Shown: in pieces, positions 8,626-19,010 of the stretch
How positions within the stretch are numbered: the first letter of the stretch is position 1
How the letters are laid out: each line of letters starts with the position of its first letter
From: a virus
Length of the DNA: 38,032 nt
IMG/VR virus record: IMGVR_UViG_3300032271_001375
Coordinates: 1 to 38,032 of that record
Reading direction: 5' to 3' (one strand)
Translations under genes and position numbers: made by a program
The notes under the pieces: model-generated
Told to the model about the DNA's origin: nothing
The model's database searches: none
The model's input: only the letters and a program-made list of their open reading frames with translations

Positions 8626-8848
8626 TTGAACCTTTATCCAGTAGTTTTAGCATCAGTTGTTTTATTTCTGTCATATCGTTTTTGATGCTTTCTATTTCCA
8701 ATTTAATTGTATTTATTTCTTCTTTTTGGGTGGCTAACATACGGCGTTTCATTTTGTATTCTTCCAAAGATGAAAGGTCTTTGTTAACCAAACCCATTGA
8801 ATTGACATCTCGAACAAAAGTTGTACCTGGAATCTGAACGTATTGCAT
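8618..8848 (-). CDS. Small coiled-coil virion-associated protein
   Basis: The 76-residue protein begins MQYVQIPGTTFVRDVNSMGL and continues with a charged helix (about residues 27-71) containing regular I/L/M spacing (INTIKLEIESIKNDMTEIKQ), a strong coiled-coil pattern. Similar proteins with an I-P-x-T-x-F-V-R-D N-terminus accompany fibre and baseplate genes in marine T4-like phages, as I recall; their function is not established. It sits between the 2099-residue baseplate protein and the long fibre, overlapping the fibre start by eight bases. It could be an adaptor joining fibre to baseplate. That is inference. Confidence 0.75.
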   Translation of the reverse strand: MQYVQIPGTTFVRDVNSMGLVNKDLSSLEEYKMKRRMLATQKEEINTIKLEIESIKNDMTEIKQLMLKLLDKGSNG

Positions 8849-8850
8849 AA

Positions 8851-11800
8851 TTAGAATGTTGTGTTGACGTTAGGTGGTAAAGCAATTGCTCGTAAGTTAG
8901 TCAAAAATGGTGTGTATGTATTATCAGTTGTTGTCAATACAATCTTAATTGCAAATTGACTAAACGAATTATATGTTTGACCATTTGTACTTGTATAAGA
9001 TACAAAACCTTGGTCTACACCACCTGTTCCTGGAGCAAATGTATATTCGATTAAATCATTTCTTGTTTTTGAATAAGATGACTCTGAATTCTTAATCTTA
9101 TTCATCAACTGCCATGATCCATCCTCAAATCGTTGAGTGTCAGCTCTATTTAATATCTTATAGTATACAAGAATATCTGTATTGACTGGTCTATAAGCAG
9201 TCAAATAAACATTCAAATCACCAGAATCAAATCCAGCATCAAGAACAACCTTCTTGGTTACATATTTGGCTAGACCATTACCACCAGAACTGGATGTTTC
9301 ACCTGTAATCTTGACTGTAGCACCTGTTCCTGGAGCACTATTTGCATCTACGATATAAACTTTTGGTGTTATTATGTAACCAGAACCTGGACTTGTCACA
9401 TATACAGATTGTACAATACCATTTGTAATATTAGCACCTAAAAAGGCTGTTGTTCCATTCATTCCTGTTGGTGGATCAATTGATATAGATGTTGTTTGCA
9501 CATTATAACCAGAACCACCCGATACTAATGTGATAACATCGTTACTCAATTCACAATTATTAATATTCCATTTGATTGCATAAGCTGTAGTACCAGCATC
9601 AGAGATAATAGGACTCACTGAAGAATCAGATGAACTCAGTTGAGAGAACAATGTAAATGATGTTGACGTATTGGCCAATAGAACACGTTCACCAAGACCA
9701 TCATTCAAATAAATGTCATCTTGTGTAGGTGTACCATATTTACCAGGAGTAATATTGATTTGACCAGTTGTACTACCTGTTTGTAGTGTTGCGGCGTAAG
9801 TATAACCAATCATAGTAGTTGTTGGCAAAAAGTCTGTTGTTGTTACATTAAAAGCATCAACAAGTACATCTGTATTAGAAATAATATCTGTTGTTGAAGA
9901 TACATTGTTTGCATTCAAATAATACTGAACACTTTGGTCAACCAATGTTCTTTCTGGTAATTTTTTGGGAACAACGTGTTGAATTATAGGTGTTTTAGTT
10001 GTATCAAATATACAATGGTCAATAACAAACATCAAGTCTTGATTCTGGTCAGCAGTCCATGTTTGTGAATTCTGCGACAAGAACAATGCGCCAACATAAG
10101 GTGCTGTTGCGATCTTTGTAATAACTGATGGTGTCGGATCAGTTGGTAGATTTTTAGTTGATGAAGACAAAGCAACATCACCGTTAGAAGCAGTCCATAA
10201 TGTATATTCTTTTGAATTTGTTTTCAAGATGAAAGCATACAATACGCCTGGTCTGATATAAATTGGTGTATTGAATGTGAACTTTGTGTATGCTGCTGGA
10301 TCCAAATATTGTGGAGAACTGGATACTTTAACTTTATCAGGTGTCAATGTGACAATAGAATGGTCTAATGTATCACCACTTGGGTAACCATTGAGTGTAC
10401 CAACAATAGATAATGTTACGGATGAATTGTCTGAAGTTGGCTTAGAAGCAAAATAAGCTTTAATAGAACTCAAGAACAAACCATTTGGATAATTATCTTT
10501 ATCGACAATAAACGTTTGTGCAACAGGATCCCATGGAGAATATGTTGTTGTTGTTATTGTCGATTGTTTTGTTTGTGTTGATGTAAATGTATTTTTAGCA
10601 CCAGATGGTGAAGCACCAAAATCCAATCCAGTTTGTGTTGCTTGCAAACCTTCGGCATAGAAAGTACCTTCAGCATATGTTGTTGCCGAACCAGGATTTC
10701 CATTAATAGAATTGTCAACACGCAATACACGCTGGCCATTATTGAATGTATTTTCTGGTAAATTAAAGATGCCGTAGAAAGAACCAGCTTCATCAGACTT
10801 GAATGAACCAATAGAGTATATGTCACCATTGGCTGTCGTAACCGTTGAAGCAAGTACAGCGGTCTGATTGGCACCATAATAAGTTGAAATTGATGCTGAT
10901 TGTCCTACACCTGTACCAGCATTAAAATAAATGGTATTTCCTGTATAATAATTATTTGTAGTATTTGCTAATCCTGATAAAACTATTTTTGATGCTGCTG
11001 GTACACTTGTAATACGACCACCAAAGTGATTGGTTGATGCAAGTGTACCTTGAGCAGTAGCTGAAATATATGTACCACTCGTATTAAAGAAAGCATTTTG
11101 TACAACACCATTTGTTGTATATGATGTTGAAGTACCGTCAGCTGCCACATACAATCTTACCTTAGTTGGATCGGCATAATTATAAACACCCAAGACTCTA
11201 CCCGTAGCATGAAACACACCAGCTGTGTAGTATCCAATAACATCATCTTCGTTGAATGTACCAGAAACACCAGTCAATTCAATTGCGTTTGATTTTCTTA
11301 CATAATTATTGATGAATTTAGTATCAAAATATGTACTCAATGTAGAATTAAATAACAATCCTTTAGAACGAATAACAATTTGTTGTGGTCTAATAAATGG
11401 CAATACACTAACATCTGTGATATAACCATTATTGATACCATATGTGTTACCAATACTTGAATATGGACCAAGCACATTTGTTTGAGATTGATTAATATAT
11501 GTTGTAGTATCAGTTTCAACATAACCAAAGAAACCAAATGGACTTGGGTTAATATTATGACCTTCAACTGGTGCATGTACAGTTGTTATGGTTCCATTTT
11601 GTGTACCTGGAATTGTTTTCCAATCACCAGCTGTCAACACATTAATGGCACCACCAGTTGATTGAAATACTTGTAAATTAGGATCAGTTATCAACAAACC
11701 AGGAGCATGTTTAGTATCAACCCATGTATCAACGTTTGGACTCAAAGCAACACTGCCTTGTGTCAATGAGAATGAGAATGGATTAACATTAACAGTTCTT

Positions 11801-14800
11801 GAAGCAAATTTTTGTGTGACTACATTGGCTGTTGTATATGGAAGGCTATAATAGTTTACATAACCATCTGAATTGATAGCATAATCAAACGTGGTTGATG
11901 TTGTTGGTGCCACGAGTCCCATATTATTAATAATAGATGATGCTTTCAATGGGAAGTTTTTAACTTGTTGTGAAGCAGTCATCACTCTATCTCTGCGATT
12001 GATAGAGGCAAAGAAGTCTGGATTACCAGTATCGGATGTAGCATAACTTGAGAAGTCATCTACCAAAATACCATTTTTGAATCTGTTTAATCCATAGGCA
12101 TCTGGAATTTGTAAAGTCTGTGCCTTTTGTTCTAACAAACTTAAAGATGTATAATATTCAACTTGATTAATTCTGTTTTCAAGTCCAGCTATATCTTGCA
12201 TCGTATAACGTTTGTGCTTAACTTTTTCAACAGACAAATCAGAAACAAATCCTGTTGGTGCTTCTGTTGTCACATAACCTGTATATGGATTGTGTGAAAT
12301 GTTGGCGATTACCAAAGAACCATCTGGTTCAGATGGGAACAATGGATTTAATGAAGGTGCACCCTCGATGACTTCAAAACTCTTGTCTTTACTTAAAACC
12401 AGTTTATCTTTTCTAGCCAAATAATAAGCATAATCACCAATAAAAGTAGTTAAATCTACTGGTAAATATGTGCCGTGTTTACTATCACCCGAGTTAGCAT
12501 AACGGAATATAAAATTAGTTTGTGCATTAAGTCTTGTTGGTCTAAAGTCTAAACAATCTCTTAGTGCATATCTTGTACCGTGTTTACTTGTATACTGTGG
12601 TATCTGTTGGTACGACTCAGGTAATGATGAAACGCCTGCGTATACGTAAGACATGACGCTGAAATAACCATCACCACCTGTGTGTTGGTAATAATCCAAA
12701 AATACTAACAGATTACCTTTAGGTTGTTGACGTCCATATCTTAAAGAAATGGAAGCGTGGTCATAATAGTTATCTGTCTGACCATTATTGAAATCATAAT
12801 TATTTGTCACATCAATATACATGCCCAAGTTGGCAGTTGTTGGTGATGTGTTTGCATCACCTGTGTCCAAAATTTTAATGATTTGTTTTACATCAGACAG
12901 ATATAAACTTTGTCTTCTACCTTGGTTAACTAAACCTGCCTTCCGAATGTAAACTTGGCCAGTAGAAGTTAAAGCATTATCATCAACAAATGTATAAACA
13001 TTAACTGTTGTGTTGCTTGTGTTGACAACAGAAGTGTTGGCTTGAATTAAATTTTTACCTTTTAGTATGTGACCAGTATTGTCAGCGTTCTCAACAAATA
13101 CTTTTGCCAAAATTGTTGCCGTAAAAGGAGTTAAATCTGTGGCTACAAATGTGGCAATAGAAGCAGTAGAATCTAAACTGACTGTTTTTTCTGTAGTTGT
13201 CCAAGGTATAATATCACCAACATTAATGGTTGAATTTGAACCTTTATTTGTAACTACGATTACATAATTTTGTTTTACCAAATCGGTAGATAATGTGGTT
13301 AAAGGTGTACCAAAATGCCTAACAATATTTGTGTAATCTCCATCATAATTCAACTGTGCTGATACACCACTACCCGAAGAAGTAAAACTTATATTTCTAA
13401 ACAATTGTTCCGTGGTGTAAGAAGTATTGGCAAGATTTGATACATATGCATTGCCAACTCTAAAGATAAGTTCTGGACCACTTGGATTTTCTAATAATGT
13501 ATTTCCAGTAGAAACTCCACCAACCCTACCTTCAGCATTAATGCTTGCACTACCATATCGTGTTGCTGGGAATGAGGTTTTATCAACATCCATTAATGTC
13601 TCGATGTCTTTGATATCAAAATTCAAAGCAAAGATAGATGTTGTATCAGGTAGTACAGTCCAATTTTGATTGACTGTTGCTGTTTTTGTTGCACCATTAT
13701 ATGCAGTAATAGTTCTGAAATCGGAAATGTCCGTGCCTTCAGTAATTGTAATATTTACTCCAACATAAGCACCATTGGCTGATGAAAAATATGATGGAAA
13801 AGTTACCGTATTTGTAGTGGATGATACAACATTATCTGTCTCAACATTATTTTGAATGTCACAAACATAAGCCTTATATACAAATGTATTGGCCATTGTA
13901 TCGTCAGTATTGTGGTCATACACCAAAGAACGGATATAACCTGTACCAACACGAGTAGAATTATATGTGTTCGAAACTGATGTTTTTACGTTAGCTAAAT
14001 CCACACAATGAAAATCTACTGATTGTGTTGTTGTAGTATCAAAGAATGAACCGTTTGCACCAGCAACATTATCAATATACAAATAAGAACCGTAGTCTAT
14101 GAATACTGGATTGTTACTGAGTGATGAAGTTGTTCTGGCACGATTAGAAACTAAATCGACCGATGAGGTATTCTCTACACGATATCCATGAACATAGGCC
14201 AATCCTTTACCAACAGACATAATGTATGTGTCACCATTATCTGGATTAACTTTAGGTGTTAATTTGAAGTCATTAACAACATAGTCACCATTTGTTTCAT
14301 AGTCTCGTTTAGCAAAGTAATCATCGATAACATTATAAACAGAACCATCTACCAACTTAGCAACACTACCATTAGTTACACGAACTAATTCTATAAAGTT
14401 TTGGTCATCACCAAAAGCTAATGGTCTTGTGTCTAAAGCCAAAGCAATTTCATATCTATCAGCACCTGGAGCTTGATAGTTTGATGCGCCAATTGCTGGA
14501 TCCAAAAGAGAAGAATCATTAATATAATCAATAATTGTTTCTGTGATTGTTAAACCAACACGTTTGCTAGGTGAATTTGTGTACTTATCTAAAACAATAG
14601 TTGATGGTTGAATCTGTACAAAGTTTCCTAATACATAAAAAACACCTTGTGAAATCGAAACCACAGAAGATAATCCTGTAGAATTGATTGCAATTGCTTG
14701 AGCTGCCAAATTGGAATTTACATCATAGATAACATCATTATCCATGAATTGGCCGCCAGATTTATATGAAAGAATTAATGTTGGAGGATCACCAGCACCA

Positions 14801-15150
14801 CCAGTTCCAGTCGCAGCAGCAACAGCCAATACTCTAGCAACAACTGTACCATCAGCATTTGTTACTAACAGACCATTGAATTGTGTTACATCAATTGAAG
14901 CATTATTGTAAGTTGTTTGTAATTTAATGTAATAACAATTAAAATTTGTTGTAACTTGGCCGCCAGTTACAGGTGAATTTTGTTTGAAGATATTATCTGC
15001 AAATTTAGTAACTTGATCCTGAAGAATTGTTTGAGACTGAGTTAGTTCTCTTGCCTGAACAGCAACACCAGGCTTAAAAAGAATACGGTGAAAATTCTTT
15101 GTTGGGTCAAAGTCATCATAATAAGGGTCAACGTTAAAATCCTGAGCCAT
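8851..15150 (-). CDS. Giant DUF4815-like baseplate or fibre-attachment protein (gp10 position)
   Basis: The 2099-residue protein begins with FNVDPYYDDFDPTKNFHRIL, FKPGVAVQARELTQSQTILQ and FADNIFK, the signature of the DUF4815 family found in tail structural proteins of marine T4-like phages. The rest is beta-rich. Around residues 870-960 is a conserved block (YYDHASISLRYGRQQPKGNL, RDCLDFRPTRLN), and near residues 1870-1950 there are two G-S-G-Y repeat units shared with other baseplate genes here. AAGGAAAAAA precedes ATG. Gene order gp25-gp6-gp7 position-gp8-this protein matches the T4 order up to gp9/gp10/gp11, so it likely replaces these as the outer wedge and fibre-binding element. Length is far beyond T4 gp10 (about 600 residues). 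No enzyme motif was seen. Confidence 0.82.
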   Translation of the reverse strand: MAQDFNVDPYYDDFDPTKNFHRILFKPGVAVQARELTQSQTILQDQVTKFADNIFKQNSPVTGGQVTTNFNCYYIKLQTTYNNASIDVTQFNGLLVTNADGTVVARVLAVAAATGTGGAGDPPTLILSYKSGGQFMDNDVIYDVNSNLAAQAIAINSTGLSSVVSISQGVFYVLGNFVQIQPSTIVLDKYTNSPSKRVGLTITETIIDYINDSSLLDPAIGASNYQAPGADRYEIALALDTRPLAFGDDQNFIELVRVTNGSVAKLVDGSVYNVIDDYFAKRDYETNGDYVVNDFKLTPKVNPDNGDTYIMSVGKGLAYVHGYRVENTSSVDLVSNRARTTSSLSNNPVFIDYGSYLYIDNVAGANGSFFDTTTTQSVDFHCVDLANVKTSVSNTYNSTRVGTGYIRSLVYDHNTDDTMANTFVYKAYVCDIQNNVETDNVVSSTTNTVTFPSYFSSANGAYVGVNITITEGTDISDFRTITAYNGATKTATVNQNWTVLPDTTSIFALNFDIKDIETLMDVDKTSFPATRYGSASINAEGRVGGVSTGNTLLENPSGPELIFRVGNAYVSNLANTSYTTEQLFRNISFTSSGSGVSAQLNYDGDYTNIVRHFGTPLTTLSTDLVKQNYVIVVTNKGSNSTINVGDIIPWTTTEKTVSLDSTASIATFVATDLTPFTATILAKVFVENADNTGHILKGKNLIQANTSVVNTSNTTVNVYTFVDDNALTSTGQVYIRKAGLVNQGRRQSLYLSDVKQIIKILDTGDANTSPTTANLGMYIDVTNNYDFNNGQTDNYYDHASISLRYGRQQPKGNLLVFLDYYQHTGGDGYFSVMSYVYAGVSSLPESYQQIPQYTSKHGTRYALRDCLDFRPTRLNAQTNFIFRYANSGDSKHGTYLPVDLTTFIGDYAYYLARKDKLVLSKDKSFEVIEGAPSLNPLFPSEPDGSLVIANISHNPYTGYVTTEAPTGFVSDLSVEKVKHKRYTMQDIAGLENRINQVEYYTSLSLLEQKAQTLQIPDAYGLNRFKNGILVDDFSSYATSDTGNPDFFASINRRDRVMTASQQVKNFPLKASSIINNMGLVAPTTSTTFDYAINSDGYVNYYSLPYTTANVVTQKFASRTVNVNPFSFSLTQGSVALSPNVDTWVDTKHAPGLLITDPNLQVFQSTGGAINVLTAGDWKTIPGTQNGTITTVHAPVEGHNINPSPFGFFGYVETDTTTYINQSQTNVLGPYSSIGNTYGINNGYITDVSVLPFIRPQQIVIRSKGLLFNSTLSTYFDTKFINNYVRKSNAIELTGVSGTFNEDDVIGYYTAGVFHATGRVLGVYNYADPTKVRLYVAADGTSTSYTTNGVVQNAFFNTSGTYISATAQGTLASTNHFGGRITSVPAASKIVLSGLANTTNNYYTGNTIYFNAGTGVGQSASISTYYGANQTAVLASTVTTANGDIYSIGSFKSDEAGSFYGIFNLPENTFNNGQRVLRVDNSINGNPGSATTYAEGTFYAEGLQATQTGLDFGASPSGAKNTFTSTQTKQSTITTTTYSPWDPVAQTFIVDKDNYPNGLFLSSIKAYFASKPTSDNSSVTLSIVGTLNGYPSGDTLDHSIVTLTPDKVKVSSSPQYLDPAAYTKFTFNTPIYIRPGVLYAFILKTNSKEYTLWTASNGDVALSSSTKNLPTDPTPSVITKIATAPYVGALFLSQNSQTWTADQNQDLMFVIDHCIFDTTKTPIIQHVVPKKLPERTLVDQSVQYYLNANNVSSTTDIISNTDVLVDAFNVTTTDFLPTTTMIGYTYAATLQTGSTTGQINITPGKYGTPTQDDIYLNDGLGERVLLANTSTSFTLFSQLSSSDSSVSPIISDAGTTAYAIKWNINNCELSNDVITLVSGGSGYNVQTTSISIDPPTGMNGTTAFLGANITNGIVQSVYVTSPGSGYIITPKVYIVDANSAPGTGATVKITGETSSSGGNGLAKYVTKKVVLDAGFDSGDLNVYLTAYRPVNTDILVYYKILNRADTQRFEDGSWQLMNKIKNSESSYSKTRNDLIEYTFAPGTGGVDQGFVSYTSTNGQTYNSFSQFAIKIVLTTTDNTYTPFLTNLRAIALPPNVNTTF

Positions 15151-15160
15151 TTTTTTCCTT

Positions 15161-16534
15161 TTAGTATCCTAGTACTAGCTTAAATTGTTCTATACCATCA
15201 GCACTTCTCTGAATGCCACTTCTATTTTCTATATATGACATATACCCGGAGAATAATGCGAAGTTTGGTGTGCTATATGCTAACAAGGTTCTTGTTGTCT
15301 GAGATGTGTGTCCATAGACAGGAGCATTCGTTGTTAGAGATCCTGTTGTATTTATCAAGCGAATTACATTGGATGCAGGATCAAAACTTAATATAGTTCC
15401 AACAAATGTTGCAGTCTCCAAACTATTTCCCTGGTAAACAACTTCATCATTTACATAGACTCCAAAACCTGGAGCCACCGTTAAGTCGGTTGTTGTTTTG
15501 TATATTGCACCGTTTGCTGGTAAAGGAGATAGTTGTTGAGTTGTTGGATTAATAACAATACCCAATTGGTGATAAGTGATGTCTATTGGTATATTACCAC
15601 TCTCATCACCAGTGAAATCTATGGAGAACATAATATGAGAAGCACCCAATTCAGATATAGGATCAAAACCATGTCCACCAATTGGTGAAGTGTTCGCATA
15701 AGCAACTGCACCAGAACCAGCACCAGATGTGATAGTCACATTGGCATATGTATAGTTTGTACCTGTGCTGGTCACATTAACATCTTTGATTATACCATCA
15801 ACTACATTGTCATTTGAAATAAATGCAGCTGCACCTGTTCCATCACCAGTAATTGTAACTGTTATAATATCGTTAGCCAAATCATAACCAGAACCACCAT
15901 TTGTAACATTAATAACATCTATGTTACCACATCCAGCTGTAGAAACTAATGGATTAGGTGTATTTGCACCTACCGGAACTGGAATCCAGTTGACATCCAT
16001 GAACTTTAATTTAAGTCCAGTATCGATTGTGTAGATATATTTCCATTTATAACCATCTGCACCTTTAAATATATTATTGGTGCCGTAAGTTCCAGGTTCA
16101 AAATATGGTTCTATCGTTGATACTTCACCATTGTTATTCCAAAGACACTTGAAAACTTGGTCGTACTTGTTCTTTACATAAAATTTATTTAAAAGATGAC
16201 CACGGTCGTCAAGTTCAAACATATCAATATCATCTCTATAATAATCAAACACTTTTGATGTCCAATTGATTCGTTCTATTACAGGAGATATATCGTTTGA
16301 ACCTATATGTTTAGCCACAAACATATTTTTAAAGACCTGTTTGATATATTTTTGGTCTTGAGTTGGTGTTGGTGGATTATTATCATCTGTCCAAGGATCA
16401 ACTTTAGATAGAAAGCAATATAAAGAAGACAACGGAACAGAATAGTATGGAGGTATTACGGAAACGGGCGCAAAATAAACCTCTTCAAGTGAAGATACTT
16501 TAGCGTTATATGTGAGAATGTTTTTAGTAGCCAT
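15161..16534 (-). CDS. 8: Baseplate wedge protein gp8-like
   Basis: The 457-residue protein matches T4 gp8 in key places: an N-terminal block with K-V-D-P-W-T-D-D-N-N (T4 has SEPWSSNEN), YVFKCLWNN-like strands, the central D-G-Y-K-W-K-Y-I-Y-T-I-D (T4 DGYVWEYLFEI; about residue 160), and the C-terminal GYMSYIENRSGIQRSADGIE followed by Q-F-K-L-V-L (T4 GEMIYMENRPP...EEINILF). In T4, gp8 pairs with gp7 and gp10 in the wedge. It is about 120 residues longer than T4 gp8. The excess includes a G-S-G-Y beta-repeat near residues 210-280. Its start lies 6 bases after a GATAAATA octamer, with no clear Shine-Dalgarno. Confidence 0.88.
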   Translation of the reverse strand: MATKNILTYNAKVSSLEEVYFAPVSVIPPYYSVPLSSLYCFLSKVDPWTDDNNPPTPTQDQKYIKQVFKNMFVAKHIGSNDISPVIERINWTSKVFDYYRDDIDMFELDDRGHLLNKFYVKNKYDQVFKCLWNNNGEVSTIEPYFEPGTYGTNNIFKGADGYKWKYIYTIDTGLKLKFMDVNWIPVPVGANTPNPLVSTAGCGNIDVINVTNGGSGYDLANDIITVTITGDGTGAAAFISNDNVVDGIIKDVNVTSTGTNYTYANVTITSGAGSGAVAYANTSPIGGHGFDPISELGASHIMFSIDFTGDESGNIPIDITYHQLGIVINPTTQQLSPLPANGAIYKTTTDLTVAPGFGVYVNDEVVYQGNSLETATFVGTILSFDPASNVIRLINTTGSLTTNAPVYGHTSQTTRTLLAYSTPNFALFSGYMSYIENRSGIQRSADGIEQFKLVLGY

Positions 16535-16540
16535 AGAGTT

Positions 16541-16548
16541 TATTTATC
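16541..16548 (-). promoter_or_regulatory. Late-promoter-like octamer GATAAATA abutting gp8 start
   Basis: Minus-strand GATAAATA lies in the 19-base gap before gp8, only six bases before its ATG. If it works as a T4-type late -10 element, transcription would start at or next to the start codon and give a leaderless message. No Shine-Dalgarno-like purine run is visible in the gap. Confidence 0.45.
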
Positions 16549-16553
16549 TGTGT

Positions 16554-19010
16554 TTAATCAAAAATGCTTGTTCCAAAAACTAATACACTATTGGCATTAG
16601 CGGTTAAATTTTCAGTTAACCATACACTATCAGTAAATGTCACAGTACTTGTTTGAGAATTAGAACTTGCCACTTCTGATGATACTGTAATTCCATCTTC
16701 TGAAGTAAATGTTATTGTCGTATTTGGAGATATTGTATTCAATACATTGGTACCATTCATATCATGGAAGGTAATCAGATTGATATATCCATTAGAACCA
16801 GCATTTTGCATTGTGATATAAGAATCTGGACTACCAGTATAGTAAGCCAGAGAATAACCTTTACTAGAATTTGTGTATCCTGTAGAAGTAAATGAAGCAT
16901 TCGACTTCAATGCATATCTTCCAAGCATTCTCATGCCAGTAGGATGTAACAAATTCAACAAGATATCTCTGTACTTGGCAATTTCTTTTTCAACAGTTAT
17001 CTGATAAGTGAAGTTATTATATATGGAACTTTGTAGTACATCATAAGAACTTGGTTGTCCTCTTGTACTCAAGTATTGTCCTTGGCTAATAACCAAACCG
17101 TTTAAGAATGATGCAGTACCTTTTGCATTACCATCTCCATAAACTCTGACACCATTAGTGTTATAAGTTGTGTTATAAGCAATATTTGCCATAACAATAT
17201 TGATATTTTTATTGTTAATTTTCAACAATAAATTTGGATTTGGAGTTGAATTGTATTCAAATACTCTTAAATTATACAATGAATTGGCTGGATTTGCATC
17301 AGTTGCCAAAAGAGAAATTGAATTAACCAATGCTGTATAACTTGCAACTGTTATGTTTGTGCCTTGATATATCTCATCACCTTTTTGTGGTAAATTAGCA
17401 ATATCAATATTACTTACCACAATATCCTGTACTTTAAATGATACACTTGGCTTAGAAACATAATCTTCACCTGCATCTAATATATTAACTGTAGTAATCG
17501 ATCCGGTTCTATCTGTCACCAAAGAGAAAGTGGCACCATCACCTAACACATTTGTAACAACTAAACTTGCATTTGAAGCCAGTACATTGGCCGAATTAAC
17601 TGTAAGTGTTGGCAATTGTCCTGGTCTATAACCCATACCACCTAAAGGATATGTTAATGGACCATTGACATAACTAACGCTTTGAATTAGACCGTTAGCT
17701 GCAACTGAAGTAACATTCGCATATGCACCATAACCAGATCCACCAGTAAATACAATTGTATCATTGGCTTGATAGCCAAGACCACCATTTAAGATTTGTA
17801 TTGGTGCAAGTATACCTATACTTTTAAGGTCATTGAACTCACCAACTTCATTTGGATATCTAGATTCAGCAGAAGCTGTAGGAATATTTCTGATACCTCC
17901 TCCACCATTTGTTACAACAACGGAAGATATTGGAAATGTATCAAACGATAGAAAAGAAAAAGCGTCTGACAATTTTGTATTCACATTTGCATTAGAAAAA
18001 TGTGTGAAGTGATAATCGGCATTCGCAATATCAATATTTCTTTTGAGTGAAATAATATCAGAAGGTAAAAATGATACGGTAGCTTTCTTCTTTAAACTTG
18101 GATCGAGAGATCCCACTACAGCATTTGCTGTTGGAGCATTTGTAATATTGATTAATGTATTTGAAAATGTTCTGTATCCATATCCACCATTGACCACATT
18201 AATTCTTTGTATAGAACCTGCTGTTGTTTGATTGACTTCGGCGATTGCACCATGTGCTGTTGGAGAATTTAAACCACCATATACAATTGCAGGATCACCT
18301 TTTTGGTATAATAGTCCTCTATTGTTTGGATCAACTTTAATTTGGCTAATTTGACCAACAACCTTAGCACGCAATATGTGTTCATCAAATAAAACATCTT
18401 GGTTATTTGAGTCTACAACACGAACAAATTCTCCCGACTGAAAGAGTCTTTCAATATTAGAGATAAAAACTTCTGTTTTTGTACCAGCTAAGACTGAATT
18501 CTCAACTGTTGCAATTGATTTAGTTGTTTCACCAAACAAACGAAGGTTGTTTATCTTTAGAAAATTAATATCATCTGTTGCTAGTTTTAAACTTTTGGCA
18601 ACATACCATTCACCATCAGAAGCTTTTAAGACGGCATCTTTAGTATAGAATAAATCAAAATCAGAATTGTAAAGTATTCTGAATAGAAATTGATAAGAAG
18701 CTGGCGTACCTTTAGAATGGTATAGTTGTCTTGCAACCTTAACTGCTTTTTCTTTACTGATTAATGCATCTTCTGGAAAATAAGGAAGAAAATCATTAGT
18801 GTAGTACTTTAAAAATTCATCTGTTGTCTTGTCAATATCTTTATAATTTAATAGATTTTTGGTTCTATCAATTACATTACCATCTTCTTCCAACCATTCA
18901 TAGTATGCCTGTAGAAAAGAAACAAAATTGGCATAGTTAGGATCATCCCGAATAAATTCAGGAAGTTGTGATGGAATTAATATCGATGTTTTTTGGCCGC
19001 TACTAATCAT
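16554..19010 (-). CDS. Baseplate wedge protein in the gp7 position
   Basis: The 818-residue protein lies between gp6 and gp8, where T4 has gp7 (about 1030 residues). The N-terminal region is distinctive: LPEFIRDDPNYANFVSFLQA, YYEWLEEDGN, KDIDKTTDEFLKYYTNDFLP and RQLYHSKGTPASYQFLFRIL (residues 12-110). I know this arrangement from wedge-type tail proteins of marine myoviruses. The middle (about residues 255-540) holds several G-x-G-Y repeats. A further conserved segment EIAKYRDILLNLLHPTGMRM lies near residue 680. Sequence identity to T4 gp7 is not visible by eye, so the gp7 label rests on gene order. It overlaps gp6 by four bases. AT-rich start region; no promoter seen. Confidence 0.78.
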   Translation of the reverse strand: MISSGQKTSILIPSQLPEFIRDDPNYANFVSFLQAYYEWLEEDGNVIDRTKNLLNYKDIDKTTDEFLKYYTNDFLPYFPEDALISKEKAVKVARQLYHSKGTPASYQFLFRILYNSDFDLFYTKDAVLKASDGEWYVAKSLKLATDDINFLKINNLRLFGETTKSIATVENSVLAGTKTEVFISNIERLFQSGEFVRVVDSNNQDVLFDEHILRAKVVGQISQIKVDPNNRGLLYQKGDPAIVYGGLNSPTAHGAIAEVNQTTAGSIQRINVVNGGYGYRTFSNTLINITNAPTANAVVGSLDPSLKKKATVSFLPSDIISLKRNIDIANADYHFTHFSNANVNTKLSDAFSFLSFDTFPISSVVVTNGGGGIRNIPTASAESRYPNEVGEFNDLKSIGILAPIQILNGGLGYQANDTIVFTGGSGYGAYANVTSVAANGLIQSVSYVNGPLTYPLGGMGYRPGQLPTLTVNSANVLASNASLVVTNVLGDGATFSLVTDRTGSITTVNILDAGEDYVSKPSVSFKVQDIVVSNIDIANLPQKGDEIYQGTNITVASYTALVNSISLLATDANPANSLYNLRVFEYNSTPNPNLLLKINNKNINIVMANIAYNTTYNTNGVRVYGDGNAKGTASFLNGLVISQGQYLSTRGQPSSYDVLQSSIYNNFTYQITVEKEIAKYRDILLNLLHPTGMRMLGRYALKSNASFTSTGYTNSSKGYSLAYYTGSPDSYITMQNAGSNGYINLITFHDMNGTNVLNTISPNTTITFTSEDGITVSSEVASSNSQTSTVTFTDSVWLTENLTANANSVLVFGTSIFD

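Noticed and set aside
10554-11576. Short minus-strand frames inside the 2099-residue gene
   Set aside because: They are out-of-frame shadows with biased composition (many Leu, His, Gln) and no start signals.
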